From Oxytricha trifallax (Eukaryota; Ciliophora; Spirotrichea; Sporadotrichida; Oxytrichidae), in contig ARYC01001245.1 of NCBI GenBank assembly GCA_000711775.1, forward strand, positions 1 to 64,000: DNA of 64,000 nt, read 5' to 3'. Within the stretch, counting starts at the first letter, position 1; every line of letters starts with the position of its first letter. Of this stretch, positions 33,901 to 47,002 are shown one piece after another. The notes below the pieces were generated by a model. The model made no database searches. It saw only the letters and a list, made by a program, of their open reading frames with translations, and had not been told where the DNA came from. The position numbers and the translations under genes are program-made.

Positions 33901-35718
33901 GAAATCTATAAAATGTTTAATTATCAGATCTTAAATTCCACTTAGTACAATAATTATGCATTTGAATTATAATTGAAAGCTAATTCAACCTAACTATTCA
34001 TTTTCTTCTCATTTTTATTTTGAAGAATAACAAAGCAAGTAATAACTCATTTTCTAATTTAGCCTTAAGTAAAAAATATATCATTATTTATTATAAGAAA
34101 TATTTAATTCATGAATCATAATCAAATAAATTAATAAATAAAGAAATTAAAGGTAGAGATGATGTAGTCTTTGCTCCATTTTAAAAAAAAAAGGTTAAAT
34201 ATAAAAAGAACAATCAAAAAAGAAATTTCGGTACAAAATGGTGATGTATTTGATGGAGAGTAGCCTAGAAGTAATGCTGTTCTTATTCCTCTTGTTTAGG
34301 TTAATAAATTTACTTTGATTTTTATATTTGCTTTTCTATTTATATTGTATATTTAACTATATTCTTTAAAGTCAAATAAGAATCACTTTGGAATAGCCCT
34401 CAAAATAATAATAATTAAATTTAGTTAAATTAAAATACAAAGGTTTATAAAAAATTTAATAGTATGTAGTTAAATTAGTGTTTAACAATGTTTATTTTAT
34501 AAAAGATTACCTTTTTACCATTAAGATCAGTTAATTTGAAGATAGCGATTTAATTAGAGCTTTTTTAAAAAAATAATTATTAGAATGTATGAAAAAAAGA
34601 GTCAAGAAAATTTTTTCACAAATTATCTTTAATTAAAATATTGGTTTAACAAACCACTTCACAGTTTACTTAATAAGACAGCATTTAAGGAATATTTTTC
34701 ATTTCTTTAGGCGTCATAAGCTTTGAATTTAAATTAAAATAATACATCGAGATCTATAAACTTTTTGTTTAATCATGATTTTGTAACAATTCTAAATTAG
34801 AATATATTTATATGACTTATTCAAATTAATTATCCTCTACTAAAACAATTAATGCTTATAAATTCTAAAAATTAAAAAAATTATTTAAAAGAAATTTAAT
34901 AATTTAACTGAACAATAATATAATTTTTACCTTAAACAGAGGACTTTTCAATTTCAAAAAATAAAACTATTAATTTAAAAATAAGAAAAAATAATCGTCC
35001 GACACCTCCTTTTAGCACAAATAATATTAACAATAAAAAATAAAATACAAATATTTTTGTCAAACAGGTATTCCTTGAAGAAACTTAAAATCTATTAATA
35101 ATACCTCTTAAACTTTTTCAATTGATTTAAATAAAAAGAAAGGTCTCAAATACGATTTAATTAAATGAGTTATAATAAATTATATCAGTCAAACTTCATT
35201 ATTAATTTAATCTAAAAGCTTTATTTATTATAAAAACCTTATGATCACTGAAGCTTTTATCTAACTTGTTAAATTATTTTATAATTTTAATTTAAAATTA
35301 CTGTTTATATTGTAATAACAATTGAGAATAAGAAATCGATGAAATAAATAAAGTTATAACTAAAATTTTAAATTTCACTTGCCAAAAGAAGTGGTACGCT
35401 AACAGATAGAAAGCTTCAGAGATATCATAGATTGTAAAAACAAAGTAGTTATGATAAAAAGCAGTAAAATGATAAGCATAATAGAGTTATGATAAAGTTG
35501 ATTCTTAAGTTTATTACTATAATTATCTCTACTAAAACTTATAAGTATACTAATTTTACATTTTAATTTAGAGTCTTCCACTTATTTTATAGTTTAAAAT
35601 AGTGCAGGGTGGTTTTAGAGTGAATTAACTTAATTATCGGTGCGGTGGCAAGTGAGTGTGTGTGAGTTAGTTTATTAAAAAAGTTATTAGCTTAATAAGA
35701 GTATTAATGAGAAGGTTA
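30950..35718. other. AT-rich DNA with weak, purine-biased open stretches
   Basis: Around 31600-31900 and 33080-33850 the plus strand has open frames of 60-90 codons in alternating phases (for example MTIKRNEHNTPQKGKN near 33090 and DFVLNNFGEIELEQNLHRI near 33590). With only TGA as stop such lengths occur by chance in AT-rich DNA, so I do not call genes. An old decayed ORF cannot be excluded. Confidence 0.35.
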
Positions 35719-36718
35719 TCACAGCTAAAGTGCAGCTACATTGGCTTTCACTGCTTCAGCTGTTGTAGTCTTCACGATTAGTGGGTCCTGAGTTTCCTGA
35801 ATGATCTCAGTTTTTGGTAGGGAGTTTTCCTTTTCAGCATCTGCGACCGACATGCATTCCTTTTCTACAATCATCTCCAGCTCGGAGGTGTCCACCTCAA
35901 GGCTTCTCTTTGCAAGCAATGACAAGAAGGTATTGACAGCTCTTGGTGAAGTTTCTATTTTTCATCTCCAAGTAGTGACTATGGCTTTTCGTCATTAGTT
36001 GACTTTTTGTAGTAAGCAGCAAATGTACTATTCTTAGCTGCTGCTTTGCCCTGCTAATACTGTACCCTCAGCCCCGTGTCATACACAATGTCCTTGCTAT
36101 TTTCGTCCTCAAGCAGGAAAGTTTGCGAAGCCATGATTTGGCTGATGTTGCTCTTGCCAATGAACTCTACATTCAGCTGGTTGGCCTACTGCCTCTCGAT
36201 GTCCATGAAGCGCAGTAATTAATCAGGAAGCGACTCTACCAATATAGAGGCTACCTTAGAACTGCTGGCCTTCACTTCATCGCCATTCAGGACGTAGGAT
36301 TATTGATGCTCCATCAGTCTCAAAGCAACTAGCAGCCTCTCCATCCAAATGTTCAACTGCAAGTTCGTCATTGCCTGTCTCTTTCCAAGGGCAATGTGAG
36401 AGCCTTCCAGAATAGGTTCAGGATGCGAGCAAAGCTAAGTTCTTAAAAAACGGTGATTGTGCTCTGCGAGAGTCGCTCAATGGACATCAGGCTGCTGCTG
36501 ACGAAGTCCTGCAGGTTTTTTTGCTGCCTCAGCATTGAGCTGAACCCTCTTCCTTTGCGTTTGTTGTTTCTAGTCTTGGCGTCCCGCTTCTTCATCATTC
36601 GCTCCTTCTTGGGTATGAGCTTCTTGGAATATGAGACAAGTAGGTCTTCGAAGTCCAGCACCTCCCACTTATCCTGCAAGAGTTCTTACTGAATGAGGAA
36701 ATTATTCACATCACTCAT
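35719..36718 (-). pseudogene. Unknown gene, ~330 codons, one frameshift
   Basis: A GC-rich island on the minus strand. ATG 36718-36716 opens MSDVNNFLIQQELLQDKWEV; then LDFEDLLVSYSKKLIPKKER, SSMLRQQKNLQDFVSSSLMS, MTNLQLNIWMERLLVALRL, ESLPDQLLRFMDIERQQANQ, MASQTFLLEDENSKDIVYD, and AAYYKKSTNDEKPQSLLGDE. A one-base deletion in an A-run near 35968 shifts the frame; the other phase continues SPRAVNTFLSLLAKRSLEVD and ends AALQL at TGA 35721-35719. In-frame TAA/TAG codons are Gln. Mostly helical and charged; I recognise no family. The frameshift could be a sequencing error, a pseudogene mark, or sit at a germline junction. Confidence 0.7.
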
Positions 36719-36736
36719 TTTTGACTTCAAGACTGA

Positions 36737-37050
36737 TCACCACTCCGCTATAACCTCCTCAAACAGCTTTTTTTATCCGCACCTGATCCATAGGTCTTCC
36801 TCACTATCCCTTAGCTTGTAGTCCTTGAGCGCTTTTACAACTGAGGTCATCCTACTACGAAGGCTATTTGTAGCAATGAGATTGCTGGTTAAATACATAG
36901 AGTAGATCATGTTCCCCTTGATGACCCTTATAGGCTGACTAGATTCTGCCCTTGCACTGGTTGTATGCCTTTGCTCTTTTTTACAGCATATTAGGGCTTT
37001 ATCAACTTTTGTTCCTGTACTGGGACAACAGTCAATGGTGACCACTCTAA
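36737..37050 (-). pseudogene. Unknown ORF fragment with CCPST motif upstream of the previous ORF
   Basis: Open on the minus strand from the edge of the GC-rich island to TGA 36739-36737, 19 bases before the ATG of the next ORF. It has no ATG at its start; the coding signal begins at the AT-rich boundary near 37050 (IRVVTIDCCPSTGTKVDKAL), so the N-terminus is missing or encoded elsewhere. The piece VV-x3-CCPST-x5-KAL resembles VVVVCCPSTRNRIEKAL in the LINE second ORF (near 4935). It ends KKLFEEVIAEW. It could be one gene with the downstream ORF, interrupted by TGA. Confidence 0.55.
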
Positions 37051-38323
37051 TTAAATAATTAAATTTTTTTATTAAAGAATATATGCTCTAATCCTAATAT
37101 ACTTGCCTTATTGAATATTTAAACAAAAATCTCTTTATCAAGAATACTAAATATTTGCTAATATAAAGAAAATATTAATGATAATAAACTTAAAAATAGT
37201 AAAATGGAAACTGAAATAATTCAATGTTGGTATAAAGAATGCTCTTTGAATAAAAGTGTCTTTTAAATTGACTGAAAAACAATTTATTTATATATTTTCA
37301 ATAAAAACTGTGGAATATAAATTGCGTTTATCATTTCAAAAAAGAGCTCAAATCTTTAATTGATGTGAAAATAGTTTTTATTTAGACTTTATATTAGTTT
37401 AGCTAAAATAAAATTAAATATAAAGCAACAAAAAATATAATGAAATCTAACTGAACTTAAATAATAATATATTCTGGAAGAGTTATTTGGAGTTTTTCTT
37501 TTGGAATAAGCATAAATTAAAAAATGGATTTAATATTATATATCTTGATGAGTTAATTATTAAACCTCCTTAAATAAATCATAAAACATTAGCATATTAC
37601 AGCCATTAAATTGAAAAAAAAGACTAGTTAATTTAGGCATTTTATCAGCAGTTGTGATTTTGTGCTAAGTATGGTCTGGGAAGGCATTAAAATATAACCA
37701 AATCACGTAATACAGATAGATAATTATCTTATTCAATTCTGCATGTTCTTCAAAAATACAATTGCATTGAAAATTTTATTTTCAAATTTAAAGTATAAAA
37801 TAAAATGACTTAATTAAGCTTTTATTCAAATAAGTAAATTAAAAAACTTCTAAATTGGAAAGGACTAAATAATTTAAATCAAACAAAAAATGATTGCGCA
37901 AAAAGTTAGAAGTTTTCTTTTAATTAGCTAATTAATGGATATGAAATTAAATTTCTTTAGTTACCATGAAATTTTAATTAAATTAGGTCTTTATTAAATT
38001 AACATATTTTAAAGCCTTTTGTTTTATGAAAATTTCATAATTTTGTTTTCATTTATGAATTGTAAATTTGATTATGTCTTTTACAATTAGCAAACTTATT
38101 TATATTCCTCATCATAGACTGATTCTTCTTAACTCTTTTATTTTTAAGTTGTTTTTTTCCTAATGATTATTGCTTTCAAGTAAAGAGATGGCTTTCTCTT
38201 TGCGTACTATATAAAATTAACTATTTATGTAAACTTACTGGGTAAATGTTAAATAGATTAAATCTTTTTAGGAACTCCTTGCTTGTCTTAATATTCTTTT
38301 ATTTGTTAGTTTTTTATATTTTT
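37051..38323. other. AT-rich DNA, no gene seen
   Basis: No supported frame or repeat. Confidence 0.5.
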
Positions 38324-38543
38324 AGATTCGATTGACGGTAGGTGTATGCATCTCGGTTTATGGAGAAGTGGAATGGGGGGCGAGGTGGTTTTTTGGAGTT
38401 TTTTAGTTCACGACTTGCCACGTCAACTCACTTAAGATACGTCTACATCACGACTAAAATTGATGGTTTAATTTTAGTATTAAACAGTGAATTGATAAAT
38501 AAATTTAATTTGAGATTACTCATCACACACAGATTCGATTGAC
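38324..38543. repeat. 13-bp direct repeat flanking a GC-richer 194-bp segment
   Basis: AGATTCGATTGAC occurs at 38324-38336 and 38531-38543. The enclosed segment starts GC-rich (GGAATGGGGGGCGAGGTGG) and becomes AT-rich. In this kind of genome such a repeat could be a pointer pair at an MDS/IES boundary or a target duplication of a short insertion; the sequence alone does not decide. Confidence 0.6.
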
Positions 38544-41170
38544 ATAACATTTTTATGTCATTCATTCTTTTTTTATTGTTGAATTGATCCCCCTCAAAAA
38601 TAGTGTTTGCGAGTGAAATCATAAGAACTATCATTAACTCCAAGGTACCTATTGATAACTTCATCGTATTTAACATAATTGAATACTTTCAGGACCCCCT
38701 ATTCAAGATTAATTTTTATCATTAACAAAAATTAGAATGACTTATTTTAGTAGTTCTTTTCTAGAAGCTTACACATATTTTATGAATCTTTTGTTTAATT
38801 TCTTTAAACAAAGGAAGTTATAGTTAACTTTATAGACATAAATTATAGAGTTAAATTATGACTATATATGATAGTTTAAAAATGAATAATTGATATTTTT
38901 TTTCAAATTTATTTATTCAACAATTTAATTATAATAAAAATTAAAAAATGCAATTAATTACGAGATTCAAACTAACGAAATTAAATATTGAAAAGTCATA
39001 AAATTCCTCATCAAAACTAAGTATAATTAATGTTTTTATAATATCTCTTTTTTTCTAAGTAATTTAAATTGTCTCAATCCATAAAAATAATTGGTGTTAA
39101 ATTTAAAATTTCTATAAGGTTTTGAGAAATAGATTATAATTTGAAAGATATTCCCTATTTAGTTATTTTTATTACTTTAAAATATTTCCAATATTTGAAA
39201 TCTCAGTTGTAGAAACTTGTGAAATTCTTCCTGTGACAATAAAATACTTGATATTTTGTTAATTAATTGTTATACTTAACATTTCCAAACAAAATAAACA
39301 GATTGTCAAACAAAGATTATTAATATAGTCTTCTAAAATTTATTATTCAAGCAAAAAATATAATATCTAATGCTAAGTTTACGCTAATACTTAAAAACTT
39401 TATTAATTTATAATTAAATGTAATAAATTATTTGCCTCAATATTTAATTCATGAAGTTTTATCTATGTGAATATTTTTGGTAATTACCCCAGTCTAATTT
39501 TGTTCTTAGGGTGTCATTTAGTATTATAGTGTTTATGTTCTTGATATTTTGAGAGATTTTCTATCAATTCATTAATTGAATAACTATCAACTAAAACTTA
39601 TTAACTAATTAATAAGTAATATAAAATCTAAATTGCATTAAATCAATTCAATTATATGCTTTAGAATTGAGAAAGTCAACATTGATATAATTTAAGTTTA
39701 TTTATAACGAAATTCTAATAAAATTTAAAGATACATTCCTCTTGAATTTATATTTGAAATTATACTCAGTTAAATCGATTTGATATAACAAACTTTACAC
39801 ATAATTTAAGTAAAAAATGAAACAAAAAATTATTAAATGAGGTTTTACTATTTTTAAATAAAATTTCACTATAAATACAAATGTCCCAGCATTTAGTTTT
39901 AAATATACTTCTGATTTATTTTACATGTCTTGAACCAAACTATAATTTAATAGTTATGTAATTTAAAGTACTCCCATTTCCTATAAATTTAACTTTTCTA
40001 TTCTACTATAATTTTATTTTATATATCAGCCTGAAAAGTTGCTAAGAATGTTGACATGTTTGGCTTAAATATGACTATAGTATAATTATAAGAAGGAGAA
40101 TATTAAAACTTCGAAGAATTACTAATTTGAAAAATCTTAGATTAAAACCCAATCCACTTTAAAATTAGAAGCTTTTATATTTAATATAAGAAATCTCAGA
40201 ATTAGAAATAAATAATAAAGTAAAATATTTAGATAGAAAGAAACAGTATAATACTCTTAAATATTAAAAATGTTAGGTGCTAATGATGAAAGATATATAA
40301 TATATGAATGATGGAATTTAAACATTTAAATCATTAGGAGTTACAAGTCAAGCCAAATAATTAATTAAAAAAAAAATATTAATTTATCTATTTGACTTTT
40401 TATTAATCTTTTTACTTTAAAAAATATAATATTTTATTTTATAAAGATATAAATAATAATTATTAACTTACCATAAATTTAATAAGTGTGACATTGACTG
40501 AATGTACCAACTTTCTTTATATTAATCTGGACAATCTCTCTAGTGTCAACTGGCCTACCTAATGAGTGAAATTTGATAAAATTAACAGAAATAATTTAAA
40601 AATCAGAAACTTATTCACACTATTTTAAATTTAATCCCTTTTAAATATATATTAAAATAGTCTGAATAAGTTCCTAATTATTAAATTATTTTTGGTATTT
40701 GTATCAAATTTTACTCAATAGTAATTTCATGTTTACATTAATATATCTATCGTAATAATTTCTAGCATTAATTTGAAGAAATTTTGGAAATTTATTAACT
40801 TTAAACTAATTAAATATTAAGCGTTAAGTTTGAGAAAAGATTCTTCATTTACATTCTCAATGTTTGACTAAATTCATGAAGCTTCTAATTAAAACTAAAA
40901 TCATATGAGCAATTCATTAAATTGGAATGATAAATCAAATTGTTCATAATTGTAAAATAAAACGGCTATAGATATGAAGATTATTTAAATTGAGTTAGAG
41001 TCAAATAAATGAATAAAGCCAAAGACTCTCTATGATTTTTAATGATGCTTATTAGGTTCCTACTGCAGTTGAACTTTAAAGACATCGAATGACACATAAT
41101 TTAAATCAAGAAGAAAAAAAATAGTCGAATTAAGAAAGGAGGGGTTAAAAATCGCCACTTTATCGTATAA
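38544..41170. other. AT-rich DNA, no gene seen
   Basis: No supported frame. Confidence 0.5.
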
Positions 41171-41174
41171 ATAA

Positions 41175-41233
41175 TACACTAAAAGTATACAAATTCAAAC
41201 CACAGCTGCTGTACCAATTGAGCTACCATGAGT
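41175..41233 (-). other. tRNA-like remnant (A-box and B-box motifs, no anticodon arm)
   Basis: The minus strand reads GGTAGCTCAATTGGTACAGC, a good match to the tRNA D-arm/A-box, and 11 bases later GGTTTGAATTT, close to a B-box. The distance is too short for an anticodon stem-loop, so this is not a functional tRNA. It may be a decayed tRNA or the head of a tRNA-derived element. Confidence 0.4.
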
Positions 41234-44200
41234 TTAATGGTATTTAAAGATCAGGTTATCCCTAAATTTTGAATAAGTTAATATATGTGCTAGAATAAAT
41301 AGAATGAATATAAACTTAAAAAGGACTAAGTTAAAACAAAGCTATATGACATGAATAATGGACTGAGTAATATGAAGAATATGAATAATCTCACGTCAAT
41401 TCAAAGGAATTGTGAATTATAGTGTAATTAACATAAATACTATGAATGCCAAATCAAAATATAATAAAATCTAGAGAATTGAGAATTTATATGATTAAAA
41501 TAAAACTTAAAAACTATTATAATTTTATCAATCTTAAAATAAATTAATAACTATTAAGCTAAAAAATGGTCTCTCCTCGAATCGTTTTTGAGTGTTGCCA
41601 ATCTTGTCTTAATTTTTATTCCTTTTTTCTCCAAAATCTTTTTAGTTTAAGTCTTTCTAGCGCTTTAGTTAGAAATGTATCTATATTCTATCTGGTTTTG
41701 TAGAAAAATCTATTTTATTTTGTGATAGTGTTTTTTAAGAGAACTCTCCTTCAATTGCAAGTATAATATCTATTTGCAAAAAAAATACTGGATAGTTTTC
41801 CTCTCTCTGGTACATGACCTTATTATTTATAAACATCATTACTTTTAGTATGTTCCATTACATAAGCCAAAAACATTTAGAGAAATAGATCTTCATATAC
41901 AGACTAACAACTTGCGACTATTCAATTGTCTAATTTTATTATATCTAAGTCCCTACTAAATAGTAATTTCGAAAGATTTTCACTGTGATGTTGGCTTCTG
42001 CCTACAGCGAATTGCAACTTAAAAATTAAAAGTCAAGTAATATCACTGTTATATTTCAGGTATATTTTCATGTTCTTCATCGATCTAACCCACTTAGTGG
42101 ACCAACTCTGACTTAACTAGGGATATTAGCTGACATATTCTATTAACTTATATTAAAAAGTTTAATTAATTTGAAGTACTTTAATATTATTTGTTAAATA
42201 TAGTAGTCTCATGATAAAATTATTCCGTTTCTTATTGAAATTCATCGTAAAATGTTATATTCCTAGATACTTAAGACAGATTATTTAATAAAACTAATAG
42301 TTTCTATTAATTATGACTCTAAATTTTCTTCAGATTACAATTAATAATTTAAAAAGAAATAATCTAATGAAAGAATATAGTTTCTCAATTTATTTAACTT
42401 ACCTACAATCAAATATGCAGATAAATATGATCTTTGCAAATTGTTTATATTATGTAGTTTTAGCTGCAATTGATTTTTGAAATTGTAAAAGTCCATTGTT
42501 TTTATATAATTAAATTTAAATATTCTATGATGTCGAATATTTTACCATTAAATTTGATTGGAAATAAACTTTGACTCTTGTGGAATCTTATGGCATTTGT
42601 TTAAAATTGCAGAGAGTTCTATTTTTTAAAAATATTTTATAAGAAATACAGCAATTGCTTCTCAATTAAGCTACCCTTAAATACGTTCTTCAAAGGTTTT
42701 CCTACATGTTACCACCATTAATATACAAGAAATATTGTTTGATATACTATTATAAGATACTTAGTATGTCTTAGATATTGTACATTATTACAAATGCTTT
42801 TTATGAGGCTCTTTAGTATAAGATTCTATAAATCTGATATATGTTATTATTTATATGAATTAATATTAGTTGCATTGAATACAAGACTGATTTTTAAATC
42901 AAATCCATGTCAATTTTATCAAGCATGAAATTCAATTAATTTTGGGCTAATTTCAAGATCAATAAATTTCATAGCTGGATGAAAGAACATTCATATTGAT
43001 AAAAGGAAGACAAACTAATTACTAGTTTAAGGAATTAAATCACAACCTAAGCTTTACTTCTCATTGATTGAAAGAGATTTAGAATAATACTTTAATTCAA
43101 AAAGATAAAAATAATAATTAAGATAGTTGCAATTACAATTGATAATAAAGCAAGCAAGATTAAACAGCTTAACTGGAGCAATAAATAAGGCAAGAAAACC
43201 CTATATAAAATTTAGAAGTTTTCATTCTAGTATTAGAGCCTACTACTTAGCTTCATCAAGCAAGAATAGCTAACTGATATTTAGCAACAAAAACAAATAC
43301 AATATTTTATCAATAAAGTCAAAAGTCTTGGTAACAAACTACAGGTATTCAATTGATTTCTAAATGTCAAGCTTGATGCCTCTTAAATACCAATGACCAA
43401 TATTTGGTGTATAAAAACCTTGATAAAGTAGAAAATACAGACAGTCAATTTTTTATATATACTCATTTAAAGATTCTTGTCAAAATGGTTGTTAGGAGTA
43501 AAAATATTTATGATTAATAAAGTCCAAATAATCTTAAAAAAACAATAGTTAAAAAAAAACTATGTTTTTGTCATGATGATTTATTATTATTAAGCAATAT
43601 AGTTTCTTGCTTACAAATATATAGAGTGTCAGACATAGATTTAAAAGTTCAATTAATATTGATTATTTAATTAATCAATTTTAATTATATTGAATGGATC
43701 TCGAAGTATCTTTAGCTATTTGCTATTTTACATATTGGGTTACAAAACTTCTGAAAAATCTCAAATAAAAAATGCTATTTTAATTTTAAATTATAAATAT
43801 AATTTTTAAATAGTATATATATATGTTTAATATGATTGTAAAATAATTGTAGTAAAAATATATTTAAAAAGACAACTTAAAATCAAAGTGAAAATATAAA
43901 ATATCATTTAAATAAAATATGAAAATTAATAGCCTCCTAATTTTAACAATCAATATATAATTTAAAAGTATTAAAGAGATTTAAATGCAGGCACAGAATT
44001 GATATTTAGTCAATAAGTAATCGTCATTTGATATAATTTTGAAATTCTTCTCTTGAAAACTCAATCTTTTATTACAATTGTAAAGATTTAACAGTGATAA
44101 GGACGATCCTTCATCAATTAGCAAGTAATCTCATTTAACTTTCAAAAAATTTAGAATACAAAGTTGTTATCTATATGATTAATTGCAACACTAAATTCAC

Positions 44201-45340
44201 CAGTCAAGTTGGGAAACTGAACAAGTTGATGATCACTGTTGCTACGTGTTGAATAAAAATATTCTGTTTTAGTTTAAGACAATTTATAAAATTTAATATT
44301 TATCTTTAATTTATAGCTGACAAAAACAATTTACACACTCTTTATACTTTCACATCAGTCATATATTATATATTATATTTCTTTACCTCTTTAAAAAAAG
44401 TTCCTTTTATTATTTTGAAATCTTTGGCTTTAGAAGATAATAATATTTTTATACAGTTATATTTACGTTTTTATAATTTCCTATAGAGTATTAAGGTATT
44501 ATTGAAGTCAATGGTAAACATCCCAATGTTTGCTTCCACCTAAAACCTTCAAATGAGAGTTAAAGTGTTTTATTCTGGTTTTTATTTTAATTTTGAGTCA
44601 TCATTGAGTTTTACTGCACATCTATATTACAATTAGTTAAACTTTTAGAAGTAGGAATCTAATTAAATTAGTATATTTTCTGGCATATAATATCTAGAGG
44701 CAGTTTTAATGTTATGTAGTTCTATTATGCTTTTCAAATTTAAATATTTTTCAATAGATCTTGATATTCAAAAAATGTCATATTATTAATTGTAGACCAT
44801 TTAAATTGTTTTAACTTGTTGTTGCTTGAGAAAGCTTTTTGTATATATTCCATATAATTATATAGAATTAATTGCTTAAACTAAAAAATATATTAAGTTT
44901 ATTCCTAATTTTTAAATTTTAAATATTGGTGAAGAACTTTTTACCACCTTTTTCATATTGAATTATAATTGCAATTTTTGGAAATGATTATTCATTCACT
45001 TATTTCTCATTATATTACAAGTCATTTTAAGTTGATTATTAATTAATGCTTGTATCTATTAGTTCTCAATCATCAACTAAAATTCCATCTTTGAAAGCAT
45101 TTAAAACATTTTTTAGACAAAAATTTAATAATTTACTCATAATAGTTTGTCAATTATTACTTTCTAATCATTGTTTGCCTTCCTTAATTCTCATTATTTG
45201 TTTTTTAATTATATCTAATAAAAGTTAAAAATATTTAACTAAATTCTAACTTCTAAGTTTAAACTACAATATCTACAATTATTTCAGATTATTATACATT
45301 TAGTGTTGATTATTAGATGGTTGTAATTAGCATAATATAT
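41234..45340. other. AT-rich DNA, no gene seen
   Basis: Scattered short GC-richer patches (for example near 42080-42120) show no convincing reading frame. Confidence 0.5.
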
Positions 45341-45353
45341 TTAGTAGTTATAT
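45341..45353. repeat. 13-bp target duplication of compact retroelement 1 (5')
   Basis: TTAGTAGTTATAT, repeated at 46990-47002. Confidence 0.85.
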
Positions 45354-45378
45354 ATAATAGATACCTAGTACCTATTTA

Positions 45379-46890
45379 ATGAGTAGAGAACAAAAGAAGG
45401 GGTTTAAGCAACTCCCCCTTCGTTACTCAAAAGGTACTAACCAACTCTTCTATGAAGACAATGGGGCTGATTAATAAACAAATAGAAAGGCAAAGACAAA
45501 ATCTATCTTCTAAATCTATAGCTCTGCTAACAAATAGTAACCTCGCTAACCTGCCCCTCCATCCATAAACAATTTTGAGAACATTTAACTTCAAAGAAAC
45601 AACATGAGATGGACTTCATTCCCAACAGTCATGAAAAACAAAACAGACCTAATGCTCAATATAAAGCAAGTTATTGATGAAGTCAGTATTAAAGGAACTA
45701 GTTTCTTCACACTTGTTTAAATTGTAGAGACACCATAGACTAAGTCCTTAATGAAGCACTCCCCTCACACAAGACGAACTCTAAGTTTCTCAAATAAAAT
45801 ATATGAATTCATACTAAGCTCACATCAATCTCTTATTCGTCATGATCTTAAAAATATAAAAATACAACCAAACAAAAGAGATGAGACATATCCAGGACAT
45901 AGCGATAGCTACAAAAAATAAAAACTTTGAATACCACTTAAGAGAGGAAAGATTCTAGGCTATCATTCATCAACTAGCCTTCACTATTAAATACCACTAG
46001 GTAATATAAGAATCAACCTTCAAAGTAGCAAACTTAGCTCTAAAGTCTCTCGAAAATATAGCAAACTAAGGTGGTCTGAAACCAATTAACTAACTGAAAC
46101 AGAACTTCACTAAACAACAAAAACCTCCATAAACAATGGAAGGTGTATAGATGTAAGAAGAAGATGCCGAACAAATAGACACCTCCACAAAACCAAGGAA
46201 AAAACCTAAACCTAAACCAGACATCTTTATTGATGACGCATCACATCAGAAAAGTCTAACCAGTATACTAAAATCTGATCAGTTTAACCTAGAACTGAAG
46301 TCCAACGTCAATAAAGTTAAGAACATTCACATTAATACTATAGACTATAATAATAGTTCTAATTTAAAGTGTTGGGCAATACCAAATACAAAATGGATGA
46401 TAGAATTCTTAAAAATCTTACCCTTCAGACGAACTAACAGATAAAATGGTACTTTGCCAAAACAAAAAACAAATACTGGCATAAAGTAAACAGTGAGGAA
46501 CATAAAGAATTTGACTAATTTCATATAGAGGACTTTACAAAAATTAACCTAAATGTTAAATAATCTTCAGTTAGAAACACTTTGATTGTACTTTATGTCG
46601 ACGCAAAAAGATACAACCTCGAAAGACTGAAAAACCAGATATCCCCACACCGAGAGCAATTATTAATGTTTAAAACAAAGCCAATTGGCATACAGATGGG
46701 TGGCACATACAAGCTGGAACTAAAGTTTAAGAAAGAGGAAGATACATGCGTTTTTATGATAAACTGGCACAAAGAAAAAGTTACCAATCATAAAATTTGG
46801 AAAGGAGTTTCAAGATGGAAGAGAAAGAAAAAACTGGACATCCATATAAAGACAAAGAAGATCTACGGAAGACCAGATTACTTAAAATGA
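45379..46890 (+). pseudogene. ORF of compact element 1, ~500 codons, two single-base frameshifts
   Basis: ATG 45379 (MSREQKKGFKQLPLRYSKGT) is open to TGA 45928-45930. A one-base shift near 45920 continues NFEYHLREERFQAIIHQLAF and then MEGVQMQEEDAEQIDTS, KPRKKPKPKPDIFIDDASHQ. A shift in an A-run near 46412 continues QIKWYFAKTKNKYWHKVNSE to GVSRWKRKKKLDIHIKTKK and TGA 46888-46890. The protein is basic and Gln/Lys-rich with a KPRKKPKPKP patch, which suggests nucleic-acid binding as in LINE ORF1 proteins (inference). No catalytic motif or known domain seen. Some in-frame TAA/TAG are used as Gln. Confidence 0.65.
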
Positions 46891-46989
46891 AAAGGGCTAG
46901 TCCATTACATATGTATATATATCAACATATATCTAAGATCGGGGGTCCCAAGAGACCTCAATGTGATCACATTATTATTATTATTATTA
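46889..46989 (+). other. 3' module and (ATT)n tail of compact element 1
   Basis: GGTC-CCAAGA-GACC forms a potential stem-loop just before the (ATT)n tail (about 46942-46958); shared with 61755-61844. Confidence 0.75.
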
Positions 46990-47002
46990 TTAGTAGTTAT
47001 AT

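Larger units (their letters stand above)
45354..46989 (+). mobile_element. Compact one-ORF retroposed element 1 (1636 bp) with (ATT)n tail
   Basis: Bounded by 13-bp direct repeats TTAGTAGTTATAT and ending in an (ATT)n tail, the hallmark of a non-LTR retrotransposition product. It has a 25-bp leader, one long ORF (45379-46890) and a ~75-bp 3' UTR with the module AAAGGGCTAGTCC...GATCGGGGGTCCC...GACCTCAATGT. The same module and tail end the element at 60200-61844, while the bodies do not look alike. No reverse transcriptase is encoded, so it should be mobilised in trans. Confidence 0.82.

Noticed and set aside
36453..36692. 79-codon plus-strand ORF in the GC-rich island
   Set aside because: Antisense to the longer minus-strand frame, which has natural composition and Gln TAA/TAG usage.
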